A DNA stretch of 64,000 nucleotides from Falsochrobactrum ovis (lineage in GTDB: Bacteria > Pseudomonadota > Alphaproteobacteria > Rhizobiales > Rhizobiaceae), in assembly GCF_003259955.1 (NCBI RefSeq), contig NZ_QLMK01000001.1, positions 310,001 through 374,000 on the forward strand, given 5' to 3'. The translations under genes were made by a program, and so were the position numbers. Of the stretch, positions 37,956-47,300 are shown one piece after another. Numbering within the stretch: the first letter of the stretch is position 1; every line of letters starts with the position of its first letter. The notes beneath the pieces were generated by a model. That model was not told the DNA's origin and did not search any database. It saw only the letters and a list, made by a program, of their open reading frames with translations.

Positions 37956-38621
37956 TCAATCGGTCGAGTTTTTAAGCGCTACGCTTGCCGCCAAAGGGCC
38001 AAGCACGCCGAAAAACAAAGTCAGTGAGGTCAATATAAGAAATGGAGCAAAGAAAGGAGCGACAATATCCGTTGCGCCATAGGAAGCGGAAACGCCAAAA
38101 ATAAGCACCGGAATTGTTAGCGGCAAAACAATAACTGAAACCAGCAAACCACCGCGCGGTAATGCTACCGCGAGCGCAGCTCCCACCGCACCAATAAAAG
38201 CGATAGCGGGCGTGCCAACCAAAAGAGTGAGCATGGTTGCCCCGATCGCTGTTGCATCCATATTCATGAAAAGGCCAAGCATGGGTGAAGCGATGACAAG
38301 CGGCAATACGCTTGCCAGCCAATGGGCAACGCATTTCGTAAAGACAATGAGCGGGAGCATATGCCGATCAGCCCCAATCAGAAGCAGGTCAAGAGAGCCG
38401 TCTTCCCGATCAGCCTGAAAAAGCCGATCCAGCCCGAGCAGGATAGCAAGCAATGCACCGATCCACAGCATTGCAGGTCCAATCCGCGACAAAAGATTAA
38501 GATCCGGCCCAATGCCAAAAGGCATAACCGAAATTACCGCGAGAAAAAACAATATGCCGATCAGCGCCCCGCCGCCAGCGCGGACGCTTAGGCGCATATC
38601 ACGAAGCAAAAGCGCCAGCAT
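37956..38621 (-). CDS. ccmB: Heme exporter ABC permease CcmB
   Basis: 221 aa, six helices. Start ATG 38619-38621 shares one base with the ccmA stop (TAATG). Contains the family's LALLLRDMRLSVRAGGGALIGILFFL start and DREDGSLDLLLIG loop. Membrane part of the CcmAB ATPase needed to release haem-loaded CcmE. Confidence 0.94.
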   Translation of the reverse strand: MLALLLRDMRLSVRAGGGALIGILFFLAVISVMPFGIGPDLNLLSRIGPAMLWIGALLAILLGLDRLFQADREDGSLDLLLIGADRHMLPLIVFTKCVAHWLASVLPLVIASPMLGLFMNMDATAIGATMLTLLVGTPAIAFIGAVGAALAVALPRGGLLVSVIVLPLTIPVLIFGVSASYGATDIVAPFFAPFLILTSLTLFFGVLGPLAASVALKNSTD

Positions 38622-39271
38622 TAAAAGGTCTCCGGAAAATAATCGCCCATATCCAATGTTCGGATGACGGGTAACAGCTCGCCATTGCTGGAATGGGCTG
38701 CATCAAGACCGAGTGGAATATGTGTTGCAGCTAAAATCATTCCGCCTTGCTGCATATGTTGGTGCATCAAACGGGCAAATCTCATTTCTGATGCTTTATC
38801 TAACCCGGCTGTTGGCTCATCGACGATCCAAATCGGGCGATGGCTGACGAGAAGTTTTGCAATGGAAATACGGCGCTTTTGACCGGTGGAGAGATAACCA
38901 AAGGGCAGATGCTCCACCCCGGGCAGGTCTATAGCTTCAAGTGCTTCATCTATTGGCAGAGCGTCAGCCCCATGAAATTGCTGCCAGAACAGCAGATTTT
39001 CTCGCACAGTAAGCCCCGGCTTCATGGCATTGTGATGCCCCAGATAATGGCAAGCGGCGCTAACCGGAAGAGTGTCGCCACCTTCAGTCAGCTTTATTTC
39101 TCCTTCCGCAGGCGTGAGCAGACCCGCAATGATTCGCAGCAGGGTAGATTTTCCCGACCCATTTGGCCCGGTAATGATTAAGGCTTCGCTTTTTTTTATT
39201 TCAAACGAAAGCGCCGAAAAGATAATCTCGCCTCCGCGCTCGCCTACCAAATTATCGGCTATAAGCCGCAT
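38621..39271 (-). CDS. ccmA: Heme exporter ABC ATPase CcmA
   Basis: 216 aa from ATG 39269-39271, with AAGGAGAT upstream on the minus strand; the longer frame has no RBS. Walker A GPNGSGKST, the signature YLSTGQKRRISIAKLL (STGQ rather than SGGQ, as in CcmA) and Walker B IWIVDEPTAGLD. First gene of the ccmABCDG operon, divergent from acnA; the ccmE, ccmF and ccmH genes are not in this window. Confidence 0.94.
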   Translation of the reverse strand: MRLIADNLVGERGGEIIFSALSFEIKKSEALIITGPNGSGKSTLLRIIAGLLTPAEGEIKLTEGGDTLPVSAACHYLGHHNAMKPGLTVRENLLFWQQFHGADALPIDEALEAIDLPGVEHLPFGYLSTGQKRRISIAKLLVSHRPIWIVDEPTAGLDKASEMRFARLMHQHMQQGGMILAATHIPLGLDAAHSSNGELLPVIRTLDMGDYFPETF

Positions 39272-39589
39272 TTTATCTCCTTGAATCGATTCAAACCTTG
39301 TGCGGGCTGACGATGCAGCCATCCCTAGAGCTTGCGCGAACTTTTTGCCGCAAAACAAAAGATTCCTGAAATTCAGTCTGGAATCGTTTTAGAAACTTCT
39401 CTATATGAGAGCTACCATGTCAGCGGTCGGCGTGGAAACCATTTTTGGCCGATCTCAAGCACTTAGCCACCTTTGGGCTGGGTTCGGGACGGACAGCGGA
39501 AATGACTGCACCCGCACCTTTTGCGCGTCCTTGAAACGCAGCAAAGGCGTTCGTCCTGGTTTTCTGGCCAGTAGAAGAAGGACGAACCC
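39272..39589. other. 318-bp divergent promoter region ccmA-acnA
   Basis: No gene. It must hold the promoters of both genes. A half-palindrome resembling the iron control element (TTTAGAA then TTCT, 39388-39400) lies here; a hairpin over the acnA RBS is listed separately. Confidence 0.6.
39549..39587 (+). promoter_or_regulatory. Hairpin covering the acnA ribosome binding site
   Basis: GTTCGTCCT (39549-39557) pairs perfectly with AGGACGAAC (39579-39587), 2 nt before the GTG start. The downstream arm includes the AAGGA Shine-Dalgarno sequence, so the RBS is hidden when the stem forms. The loop side shows a further TTCT/AGAA pairing. Confidence 0.6.
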
Positions 39590-42277
39590 GTGTCTCACAT
39601 CGACAGTTTCAAATGCCGCAGAACCCTCAACGTAGGGGGCAAGGAATATGTCTATTACAGTCTGACCGAAGCTGAAAAGAACGGTCTTGATGGCATCTCC
39701 AAGCTTCCTTTCTCGATGAAGGTGCTTCTTGAGAATCTGCTTCGCTTCGAGGATGACCGCTCTGTTAAGAAGTCTGATATCGAAAATGTAGCCAAATGGT
39801 TAGTAGACCGCGGTAAGGCCGGGGCCGAGATCGCATATCGTCCGGCTCGCGTTCTCATGCAGGACTTTACCGGCGTTCCCGCGGTTGTCGATTTGGCTGC
39901 AATGCGTGATGGTCTCAAGGCACTTGGTGGAGATCCAGAAAAGATCAACCCGCTTGTGCCTGTTGATCTGGTTATCGACCACTCCGTCATTGTTGACGAC
40001 TTCGGCAATCCGATGGCGTTCAAAAATAACGTCGAGCGCGAATATGAACGCAATGGCGAGCGTTATCGCTTTTTGAAATGGGGCCAGCAGGCATTCCAGA
40101 ATTTCCGCGTTGTTCCTCCGGGCACCGGTATTTGCCATCAGGTCAATCTTGAATATCTGGCGCAAAGCGTCTGGACCAAGGAAGAAAATGGCGAAACCAT
40201 TGCTTATCCTGACACTTGTGTTGGTACCGACAGTCACACCACTATGGTCAACGGCCTTGGTGTATTGGGCTGGGGCGTGGGCGGTATTGAAGCGGAAGCG
40301 GCCATGCTCGGCCAGCCCGTTTCCATGCTGTTGCCGGAAGTTATCGGGTTCCGTCTGACCGGCAAGCTGAAAGAAGGCGTCACCGCGACTGACCTTGTTC
40401 TCACTGTTACCCAGATGCTTCGCAAGAAGGGTGTTGTCGGCAAGTTCGTCGAGTTCTTCGGCGCTGGTCTCGATAATATGACATTGGCGGATCGTGCGAC
40501 TATCGGCAATATGGCACCTGAATATGGTGCGACCTGTGGTTTCTTCCCGATTGACCGCGAAACCATCAACTACATGAATATCACTGGCCGTGATGAAGAT
40601 CGCATCGCGCTGGTTGAGGCCTATTGCCGTGCGCAGGGAATGTGGCGCGAAGCGGGGTCGGAAGATCCTGTATTCACCGACATTCTTGAGCTTGATATGG
40701 GCGATGTTGTTCCGTCTATGGCTGGTCCAAAGCGTCCGGAAGGCCGTATTCCGCTGGAAAACATTGCCTCAGGTTTCGCCACTTCTCTGGAAGTCGAATA
40801 TAAGAAAACCGGTCCTCAGGATGTCCGCTATGCGGTCGAAGGCGAAGATTACGACCTCGGCCATGGTGATGTTGCCATTGCAGCAATCACCTCTTGCACC
40901 AACACATCCAACCCAAGTGTTCTGATTGGAGCGGGTCTTCTGGCTCGTAATGCAGTCGCTAAAGGACTAAAAACCAAGCCTTGGGTTAAAACCTCGCTGG
41001 CTCCTGGCTCGCAGGTTGTTGCTGCCTATCTGGAAGATGCCGGCCTTCAGAAAGAACTTGATGCGCTGGGCTTTAACCTCGTTGGTTTCGGCTGCACCAC
41101 CTGTATTGGTAACTCCGGTCCGCTGGCGGGTCCTATTTCCAAAGTCATCAATGACAATGGAATTATTGCTGCTGCGGTTCTTTCGGGTAACCGAAATTTT
41201 GAAGGTCGTGTTTCGCCAGACGTACAGGCAAACTATCTGGCTTCGCCACCGCTGGTTGTTGCCTACGCTCTTGCAGGAACCGTCACGAAAGATTTGACCA
41301 AGGAACCTCTGGGCGAAGATCAGGACGGTAATCCGGTCTATCTGCGTGATATTTGGCCATCGTCCCAAGAAATCAACGAATTCATCGCCAAGAACGTTAC
41401 CCGCAAAATCTTCTCTGAAAAATATGCGGATGTGTTCAAGGGAGATGAAAACTGGCAGGCCGTACAGGTCCCCGCCGGGCAGACTTATGCATGGGATGAT
41501 AAATCGACCTATGTCCAGAACCCGCCTTACTTTGTCGGAATGAGCAAGACGCCTGGCACCATCCAAGACGTCAAGGGCGCACGTATTCTTGGCCTCTTTG
41601 GTGACAAAATCACCACCGACCACATTTCGCCAGCAGGCTCTATCAAGGCACAGTCGCCAGCAGGCAAATATCTTCTCGACCATGGCGTTGGGATTGCTGA
41701 CTTTAACCAGTACGGCACCCGTCGCGGTAACCATGAAGTGATGATGCGCGGTACCTTCGCCAATATCCGGATTCGCAACCATATGCTGGGCGAAAACGGT
41801 CGCGAAGGTGGCTACACCATTCATTATCCTTCCGGTGAAGAAACCTCGATCTATGATGCAGCGATGCAATATAAGGCCGAAGGTGTTCCGCTCGTCGTAT
41901 TCGCGGGTGTCGAATATGGTAACGGATCGTCGCGTGACTGGGCGGCAAAAGGCACCAATCTGCTCGGTGTCAAAGCCGTGATTGCACAGTCATTCGAGCG
42001 TATTCACCGCTCCAATCTGGTTGGCATGGGCATTGTTCCATTCGTCTTTGAGGATGGCACAAGCTGGCAGACGCTGGGTCTAAAAGGTGACGAAATCGTC
42101 ACGATTGAAGGCCTTGCAAATGTGCGTCCGCGCCAGAAGGTGGAAGCATCCATCACTTATGGCGATGGTACTGTGAAAAAAGTTCCGCTGATCTGCCGTA
42201 TCGATACGCTGGATGAGCTCGAATATATGAAAAATGGCGGCATCCTGCAGACTGTTCTGCGCGACCTCGCAGCCTAA
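39590..42277 (+). CDS. acnA: Aconitate hydratase A
   Basis: 895 aa, GTG start at 39590 behind AAGAAGGA. Monomeric-type aconitase of the TCA cycle: DLVIDHSVIVDDFGNPMAFKNN, GTDSHTTMVNGLGVLGWGVGGIEAE, the [4Fe-4S] cysteines in AITSCTNTSNPSVLI and GFGCTTCIGNSG, and the C-terminal swivel domain with VEYGNGSSRDWAAKGT. Divergent from ccmA; own terminator. A hairpin masks its RBS, which suggests post-transcriptional control (inference). Confidence 0.97.
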   Translation: MSHIDSFKCRRTLNVGGKEYVYYSLTEAEKNGLDGISKLPFSMKVLLENLLRFEDDRSVKKSDIENVAKWLVDRGKAGAEIAYRPARVLMQDFTGVPAVVDLAAMRDGLKALGGDPEKINPLVPVDLVIDHSVIVDDFGNPMAFKNNVEREYERNGERYRFLKWGQQAFQNFRVVPPGTGICHQVNLEYLAQSVWTKEENGETIAYPDTCVGTDSHTTMVNGLGVLGWGVGGIEAEAAMLGQPVSMLLPEVIGFRLTGKLKEGVTATDLVLTVTQMLRKKGVVGKFVEFFGAGLDNMTLADRATIGNMAPEYGATCGFFPIDRETINYMNITGRDEDRIALVEAYCRAQGMWREAGSEDPVFTDILELDMGDVVPSMAGPKRPEGRIPLENIASGFATSLEVEYKKTGPQDVRYAVEGEDYDLGHGDVAIAAITSCTNTSNPSVLIGAGLLARNAVAKGLKTKPWVKTSLAPGSQVVAAYLEDAGLQKELDALGFNLVGFGCTTCIGNSGPLAGPISKVINDNGIIAAAVLSGNRNFEGRVSPDVQANYLASPPLVVAYALAGTVTKDLTKEPLGEDQDGNPVYLRDIWPSSQEINEFIAKNVTRKIFSEKYADVFKGDENWQAVQVPAGQTYAWDDKSTYVQNPPYFVGMSKTPGTIQDVKGARILGLFGDKITTDHISPAGSIKAQSPAGKYLLDHGVGIADFNQYGTRRGNHEVMMRGTFANIRIRNHMLGENGREGGYTIHYPSGEETSIYDAAMQYKAEGVPLVVFAGVEYGNGSSRDWAAKGTNLLGVKAVIAQSFERIHRSNLVGMGIVPFVFEDGTSWQTLGLKGDEIVTIEGLANVRPRQKVEASITYGDGTVKKVPLICRIDTLDELEYMKNGGILQTVLRDLAA

Positions 42278-42320
42278 TAGAGCAGCTACTCACGCAGAAG
42301 TGAGTAAGCCTGTCATACCG

Positions 42321-42347
42321 AGCCGCCGGAGAATTCCGGCGGCTTTT
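42321..42347 (+). terminator. Intrinsic terminator of acnA
   Basis: 10-bp stem AGCCGCCGGA / TCCGGCGGCT, loop GAAT, then TTTT; 44 bp after the stop. Confidence 0.88.
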
Positions 42348-42455
42348 CGCTGTTTCTTAGATGCTCGGCCTGAACTCACCGCAATGTGAATTCCTATTGT
42401 TTGCACTCATCCTACATAGTAGATGGCGTAACTGTTTTTGATAGGATAAGCGGCC

Positions 42456-43253
42456 GTGAAGGTTCTATACATAAATGCCGGCATCGAAGCGCAGCCTCGG
42501 ATAAAAACTGGGGTCTATGCGGGCCGCTTTTTGGGCGTTGCGGGACTGGCATTTATCGGCTGTTTTTCGTTATCCTCGAACGGTCAAGCTCAACAAAACA
42601 GCAATCGAGACGCAGTCGTCGAACTTTACACATCGCAAGGCTGCAAATCATGCCCCGCAGCGGACGAAATTTTGGCCGAAGCTGCTGATGATCCAAATAT
42701 TCTAGCTCTCTCGTTTAATGTGAATTATTGGGATTATCTTGGCTGGCGCGATACGCTCGCGACCCAAGAGAACACGGACCGACAACAAGCCTATCGCGAT
42801 GCTTTTACGAAAATGGTCTACACGCCCCAGATGATCATCAATGGTCGCGTGCAGATGAATGGAGGAGACGCGACAGCAATCACCGAGCAGCTTGAAGGAA
42901 CAAAGCTCCAAGTTCCAATCGCAATCCAGCGCTCAGAAGATGGTCGTCTTTCCATTGAAATTGCTACCGGTGAGAAACCGCCCTTTCCAGTTCATGTCTT
43001 GATTTTCTATATTCGAGACTCCGTCAGCATTCCGATTACTAAGGGCGAAAATGCTGGAAAATCGGTAACTTATCGCAATACGGTTGCCGATATAGACACG
43101 ATCGGCCTATGGGAGGGAAAAGCGGTTACCTTTGAACTGCCTGCATCTGAACTCGATAGGAAAGATGTCACCGGTTTTGCGGTGATTCTGCAAGAATTCC
43201 ATGAGAAAAATTCTCTGGGCCCCATTCTTGGGGCGGCCCTGTTTAGGGAGTAA
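42456..43253 (+). CDS. DUF1223 secreted thioredoxin-like protein
   Basis: 265 aa. GTG start behind AGGATAAG. N-terminal signal segment (FLGVAGLAFIGCFSLSSNGQA), then DUF1223 with VVELYTSQGCKSCPAADEILAEA: a CxxC pair (CKSC) in a thioredoxin-like position, and VYTPQMIINGRVQMNG, the cis-Pro-like loop. Predicted periplasmic redox-like fold with unknown function. Monocistronic by layout. Confidence 0.87.
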   Translation: MKVLYINAGIEAQPRIKTGVYAGRFLGVAGLAFIGCFSLSSNGQAQQNSNRDAVVELYTSQGCKSCPAADEILAEAADDPNILALSFNVNYWDYLGWRDTLATQENTDRQQAYRDAFTKMVYTPQMIINGRVQMNGGDATAITEQLEGTKLQVPIAIQRSEDGRLSIEIATGEKPPFPVHVLIFYIRDSVSIPITKGENAGKSVTYRNTVADIDTIGLWEGKAVTFELPASELDRKDVTGFAVILQEFHEKNSLGPILGAALFRE

Positions 43254-43602
43254 ATCCTATTAAGGGCTGAAGTTGGTTCGGTCCAAGCAGTCCATTGGGC
43301 GGGGGGCTTGGGGTCGACATACTCGAACCGAACCGTCTCAGGCAACACTTGAATGCTGAAGCTCTAATCAGGCCGGAATGCGAACTATATAAGGCAAAAA
43401 TGTGTCTCTTAATCACCAATGCCGACAGTCTTTGTTTTTTTGTGAAAGAGAAATCCAAAAAATAGGGGTTTTATTTTCTTGCAAAATCGCTCTCCCACGT
43501 GATTTGCTTGAATTCAAAGATCAAAAGCCTAACCTTACCGTTTAGGATTAATCCTCGCACGGAAGTAAGGGCCTGCGCGGCTTTAAGGATAGGAAGGGAA
43601 AT
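43254..43602. other. 349-bp intergenic region with nested inverted repeats
   Basis: No ORF with an RBS was found. At 43275-43334 GGTTCGGT pairs with ACCGAACC and an inner CCAAGC pairs with GCTTGG around a G-run. The DUF2794 promoter lies to the right. Confidence 0.55.
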
Positions 43603-44013
43603 ATGGTTACATCACGTGCAGCCAATAAAGTTCAGCCAATTGGGCTGTCTGATCCCGCCAGCGTTGTACCATTCAATTCCCCCACATCTTTTCGCGATCA
43701 GCAAGCAGCGAAAATAGTGAGCTTTGACCGAAAAGAATTGGGAAAAATCCTCAATATTTATGGCCGGATGGTAGCTACCGGAGCTTGGCGCGATTATGCG
43801 ATTGATCACTTAAATGATCGCGCTGTATTTTCGATTTTTCGCAAAGCAAATGAAGTTCCGCTTTTTCGTATCGAGAAAAATCCCAAGCTTGCACAGAAAC
43901 AAGGTGCTTATTCTGTGATCGCTGCGACGGGGCTGATTATGAAGCGCGGCCATGAATTAGACCGCGTTTTAAGGGTCTTCGACAAAAGTTTAAAACTGGT
44001 CCATGGTGATTGA
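43603..44013 (+). CDS. DUF2794 domain protein
   Basis: 136 aa. The core VSFDRKELGKILNIYGRMVATGAWRDYAIDHLNDRAVFSIFRKANEVPLFRIEKNPKLAQKQGAYSVIAATGLIMKRGHELDRVLRVFD (seen in pieces) matches DUF2794, a short alphaproteobacterial family of unknown function. No signal peptide; a cytosolic protein. RBS AAGGGAAA before the ATG. Confidence 0.87.
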   Translation: MVTSRAANKVQPIGLSDPASVVPFNSPTSFRDQQAAKIVSFDRKELGKILNIYGRMVATGAWRDYAIDHLNDRAVFSIFRKANEVPLFRIEKNPKLAQKQGAYSVIAATGLIMKRGHELDRVLRVFDKSLKLVHGD

Positions 44014-44315
44014 TCGAAACTCGATTGCCAACCGGATTTAAATAATCAAATAGGGCTGAGCGATTTGCTTTCCTATAATATAGCCCTATATTCAATGTGT
44101 TAGACCTGGTTCTAAAGAGGCGGGAATAACATGAGATTAATATTAGGAAAAAATTGTGCGTTGCAGTTCAACCGATTTGAATGCCACCACAATCTTTGCC
44201 GCAATCTGACCAAAAGGCTTAGTATTCTGGGAAACCATGATGATGTGGACTCTCGGATAAGCTTTCGTTGGGTTCAATTATCACTGTAATTTATTTGGAA
44301 AGGCTGTTAGGGCAC
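44014..44315. other. 302-bp region upstream of cgs
   Basis: It holds the cgs promoter, an 8-bp inverted repeat (ATAGGGCT / AGCCCTAT, 44050-44089) around a TATAATAT stretch, and a 52-codon ORF (44131-44289) with a GAGGCGG sequence before its ATG but no recognisable product. Confidence 0.5.
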
Positions 44316-47300
44316 ATGCCGGAATTGTCGTCTTCGCCGTCCAATTCATCCTTTGTTGACCACAAAACCTCGGATCACATTCCGCCTGAGCAACCATCAC
44401 CCATCCGTTCACATTATAAATCTGAAGATGAGTTGCGGGAGCTTGCAGCCGCTGTAGCTCGGGGTGAAGTAATTAGTCTTCCAGGCTATCAAGCGTTCGA
44501 ATTCGATAACCGTCTTTCGGAAAATGGCAAGTTCATTCTTCATGTCTATCGTGCTGCTGATGCGGCATCCCGTGCAGGAGAAACCATAACTCCAGCTGCG
44601 CAATGGTTGCTCGACAATCATTATGAGATAGATAAAACTGTTCAGCAGACCCGGCGCGATTTGCCCCGCCGGTTTATTCAGCAACTGCCTCCCTATAAGG
44701 CTATTGCAGAAATGCCGCGCATTTTTGCGCTCGCATGGCTTTATGTTGCGCATACTGACAGCAATTTTTCTCTCAAATCGCTCACTGCAATGGTGGAGGG
44801 GTTTCAAACTGTCGAGCCTCTCAAAATTGGTGAGCTTTGGGCTCTGCCGGCGGCAGTACGCTATTTTCTGATCGAAAATGCGCGCCGGGTTGCGCTTCGC
44901 GTTGATCGCGCACGCAATATGCGCATCCTTGCCAATACGGTCGCCGACCGCATTGTGCTCACGGCTAATGAGCAGGAACTTGAAGCGCTTCTTTCAAGAT
45001 ATGTGCAAGCTGCCCACGATAGCACTTTTGCAACCCATCTTCTCTATCGCTTGCGCGGTGCATCCACCGATACTTCCGCCGCTGCAAGCTGGCTTGAGCG
45101 AATTCTCGAGAAAGAAGGTAGCAATCCGGAAGATGCGATAGTCGATGAACATGCGCGCCAATCCACCGGCGGCGTGACCATGGGCAACGCCATCCGAAGC
45201 CTGAAAACCATTGATGATGTTGACTGGGAAACTTGGTTCGAGACCGTCAATCAGGTGGACGCAATTCTGCGCGAGCACAGCGATTTCGAACTGTTGGATT
45301 TCCGTTCACGCAACGCTTATCGCGTCACGATCGAAAAGCTTGCCCGACATTCGGATATGAGCGAGATCGATGTCACTTGGATGGCGCTAAAGCTTGCAAA
45401 ACAACGTGGTGAAACACGCCTTTCCGAAGGTAAACAAGATAGCGGATCAATCGCCTATTATTTGTCTGGTGATGGCCGCCTAGATCTTGAGAAAGCCTGT
45501 GGATTTCGAGCCCCGTTCGGTGTGAAAGCGCTGCGCTTTTACCGCGGTCTTGGCCTTTGGGGCTTTTTCATTCCGACCGCAATTTTCACCATTCTAATTC
45601 TTCTTTTGGTGAATTATTGTATGGTCCGTGGCGGACTTTCGCCGGATTTGCGCTTGCTTTTCACGCTTTTGGCGCTGTTCCCGGCAATGGATGCGTCCTA
45701 TTCCTTGTTCAACGCCCTCGTTCCGTGGTTTGTCCAACCGACGCGTCTAATCGGCTTTGAATATAAGGACGGGCTACCGGCCGAAGCGCGCACATTGGTT
45801 GCAGTGCCAACACTGATAACTTCGCGCGATTCTGTTGATGAACAGGTTCGCAATCTTGAAGTCCATTATCTAACCAACCCACGCGGTGAGATTTATTTCG
45901 CTCTTGTTAGCGATTGGTTAGATGCGCAGGAAGAAGTTACTTCTGCAGACATTGAAATCCTTGATTATGCGCGCGAGGAAATTGCCAAACTCAACGAACA
46001 TTACACCCGCGATGAACAGCCGCGTTTTTTCCTGCTTCACCGTCGCCGTCTTTATAATGAGAAGCAAGGCTGCTGGATGGGGTGGGAGCGCAAGCGCGGC
46101 AAGCTGCATGAGCTAAACCTTCTTTTGCGGGGCGATCAGGATACAAGCTTCTTCCCGGCAGATCCTCGGCTTCCCAAGGATGTCAAATATGTCATGACCC
46201 TTGATGCCGACACCCGTCTAACCCCGGAAGCTGTTACAAATCTGGTGGGCAAGCTCAGCCATCCACTTAATCGTCCGGTATTTGATCCCCAAACCGGGCG
46301 TATCACGCGCGGTTATGGAATTCTTCAGCCGCGTGTGACGCCGTCGCTGACAACAGGCGATGAAGCTTCCTTCCTTCAGCGGGTATTTTCGGTCAATCGC
46401 GGAATAGATCCTTATGTTTTTGCGGTCTCTGATTCCTATCAAGACTTGTTGGGTGAAGGTACATTCACCGGCAAGGGGCTCTATGACATTGATGCTTTTG
46501 AAGCGGCGCTGAAAAATAAAGTTCCTGAAAACACATTGCTCAGCCATGACCTTTTGGAAGGCGGCTATGCGCGAGCAGCGCTCGTAAGCGATGTAGAAGT
46601 GGTTGAGGACTATCCGACTGGCTACAATGTCGATGTGTCTCGCCATCACCGCTGGGCGCGTGGCGATTGGCAGCTTTTACCGTGGCTCTTTTCTCGCGAT
46701 AGCGGAGTAAATGCGGTCACGCGCTGGAAGATGGTCGACAATCTACGCCGTTCGCTTAATCCAATATTCTGGCTACTTGCAGCTATTATCGGCTGGACGG
46801 TGCTGCCACTGGGGCCTGCAGCAATCTGGCAGGCATTCCTGATTTTCAGCATGTTCGTTGCGCCGACATTTGGCATAGTGACAAATCTTTTGCCCGTTAG
46901 CATGGATTATTCGCTCAAAGGCCATGTGCAATCGGTGCTCACCGATATTGCTCTGGGTACGGCAGATGTGGCGCTGCGCACCACTTTTATTGCCCATTCG
47001 GCCTATTTGATGGCGGACGCTATTCTGCGCACGCTTTACCGCTTGTTCATTTCGCGACGGAATTTGTTGGAGTGGCGCACCGCAGCGCAAGCGAAATCTT
47101 CGCCCGATACGCTTCTTTATTATTATCAGTCGATGTGGCCGGTCACAGTCGTCGCCGCAATCGCTATTCTCGCGCCGCTTGCCACTAACAACACAGCCGC
47201 GCTGATTGCCGCGTCATTTGCAGTGATCTGGGCAGCTTCGCCGTTTATCGCCTGGCTGGTCAGTCGTTCGGCCAAACCCCAAGATGCGCTTGAGGTTCTC

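Noticed and set aside
40967-41869. Long antisense ORF inside acnA (about 300 codons)
   Set aside because: Shadow of the acnA coding frame; no RBS and no domain.
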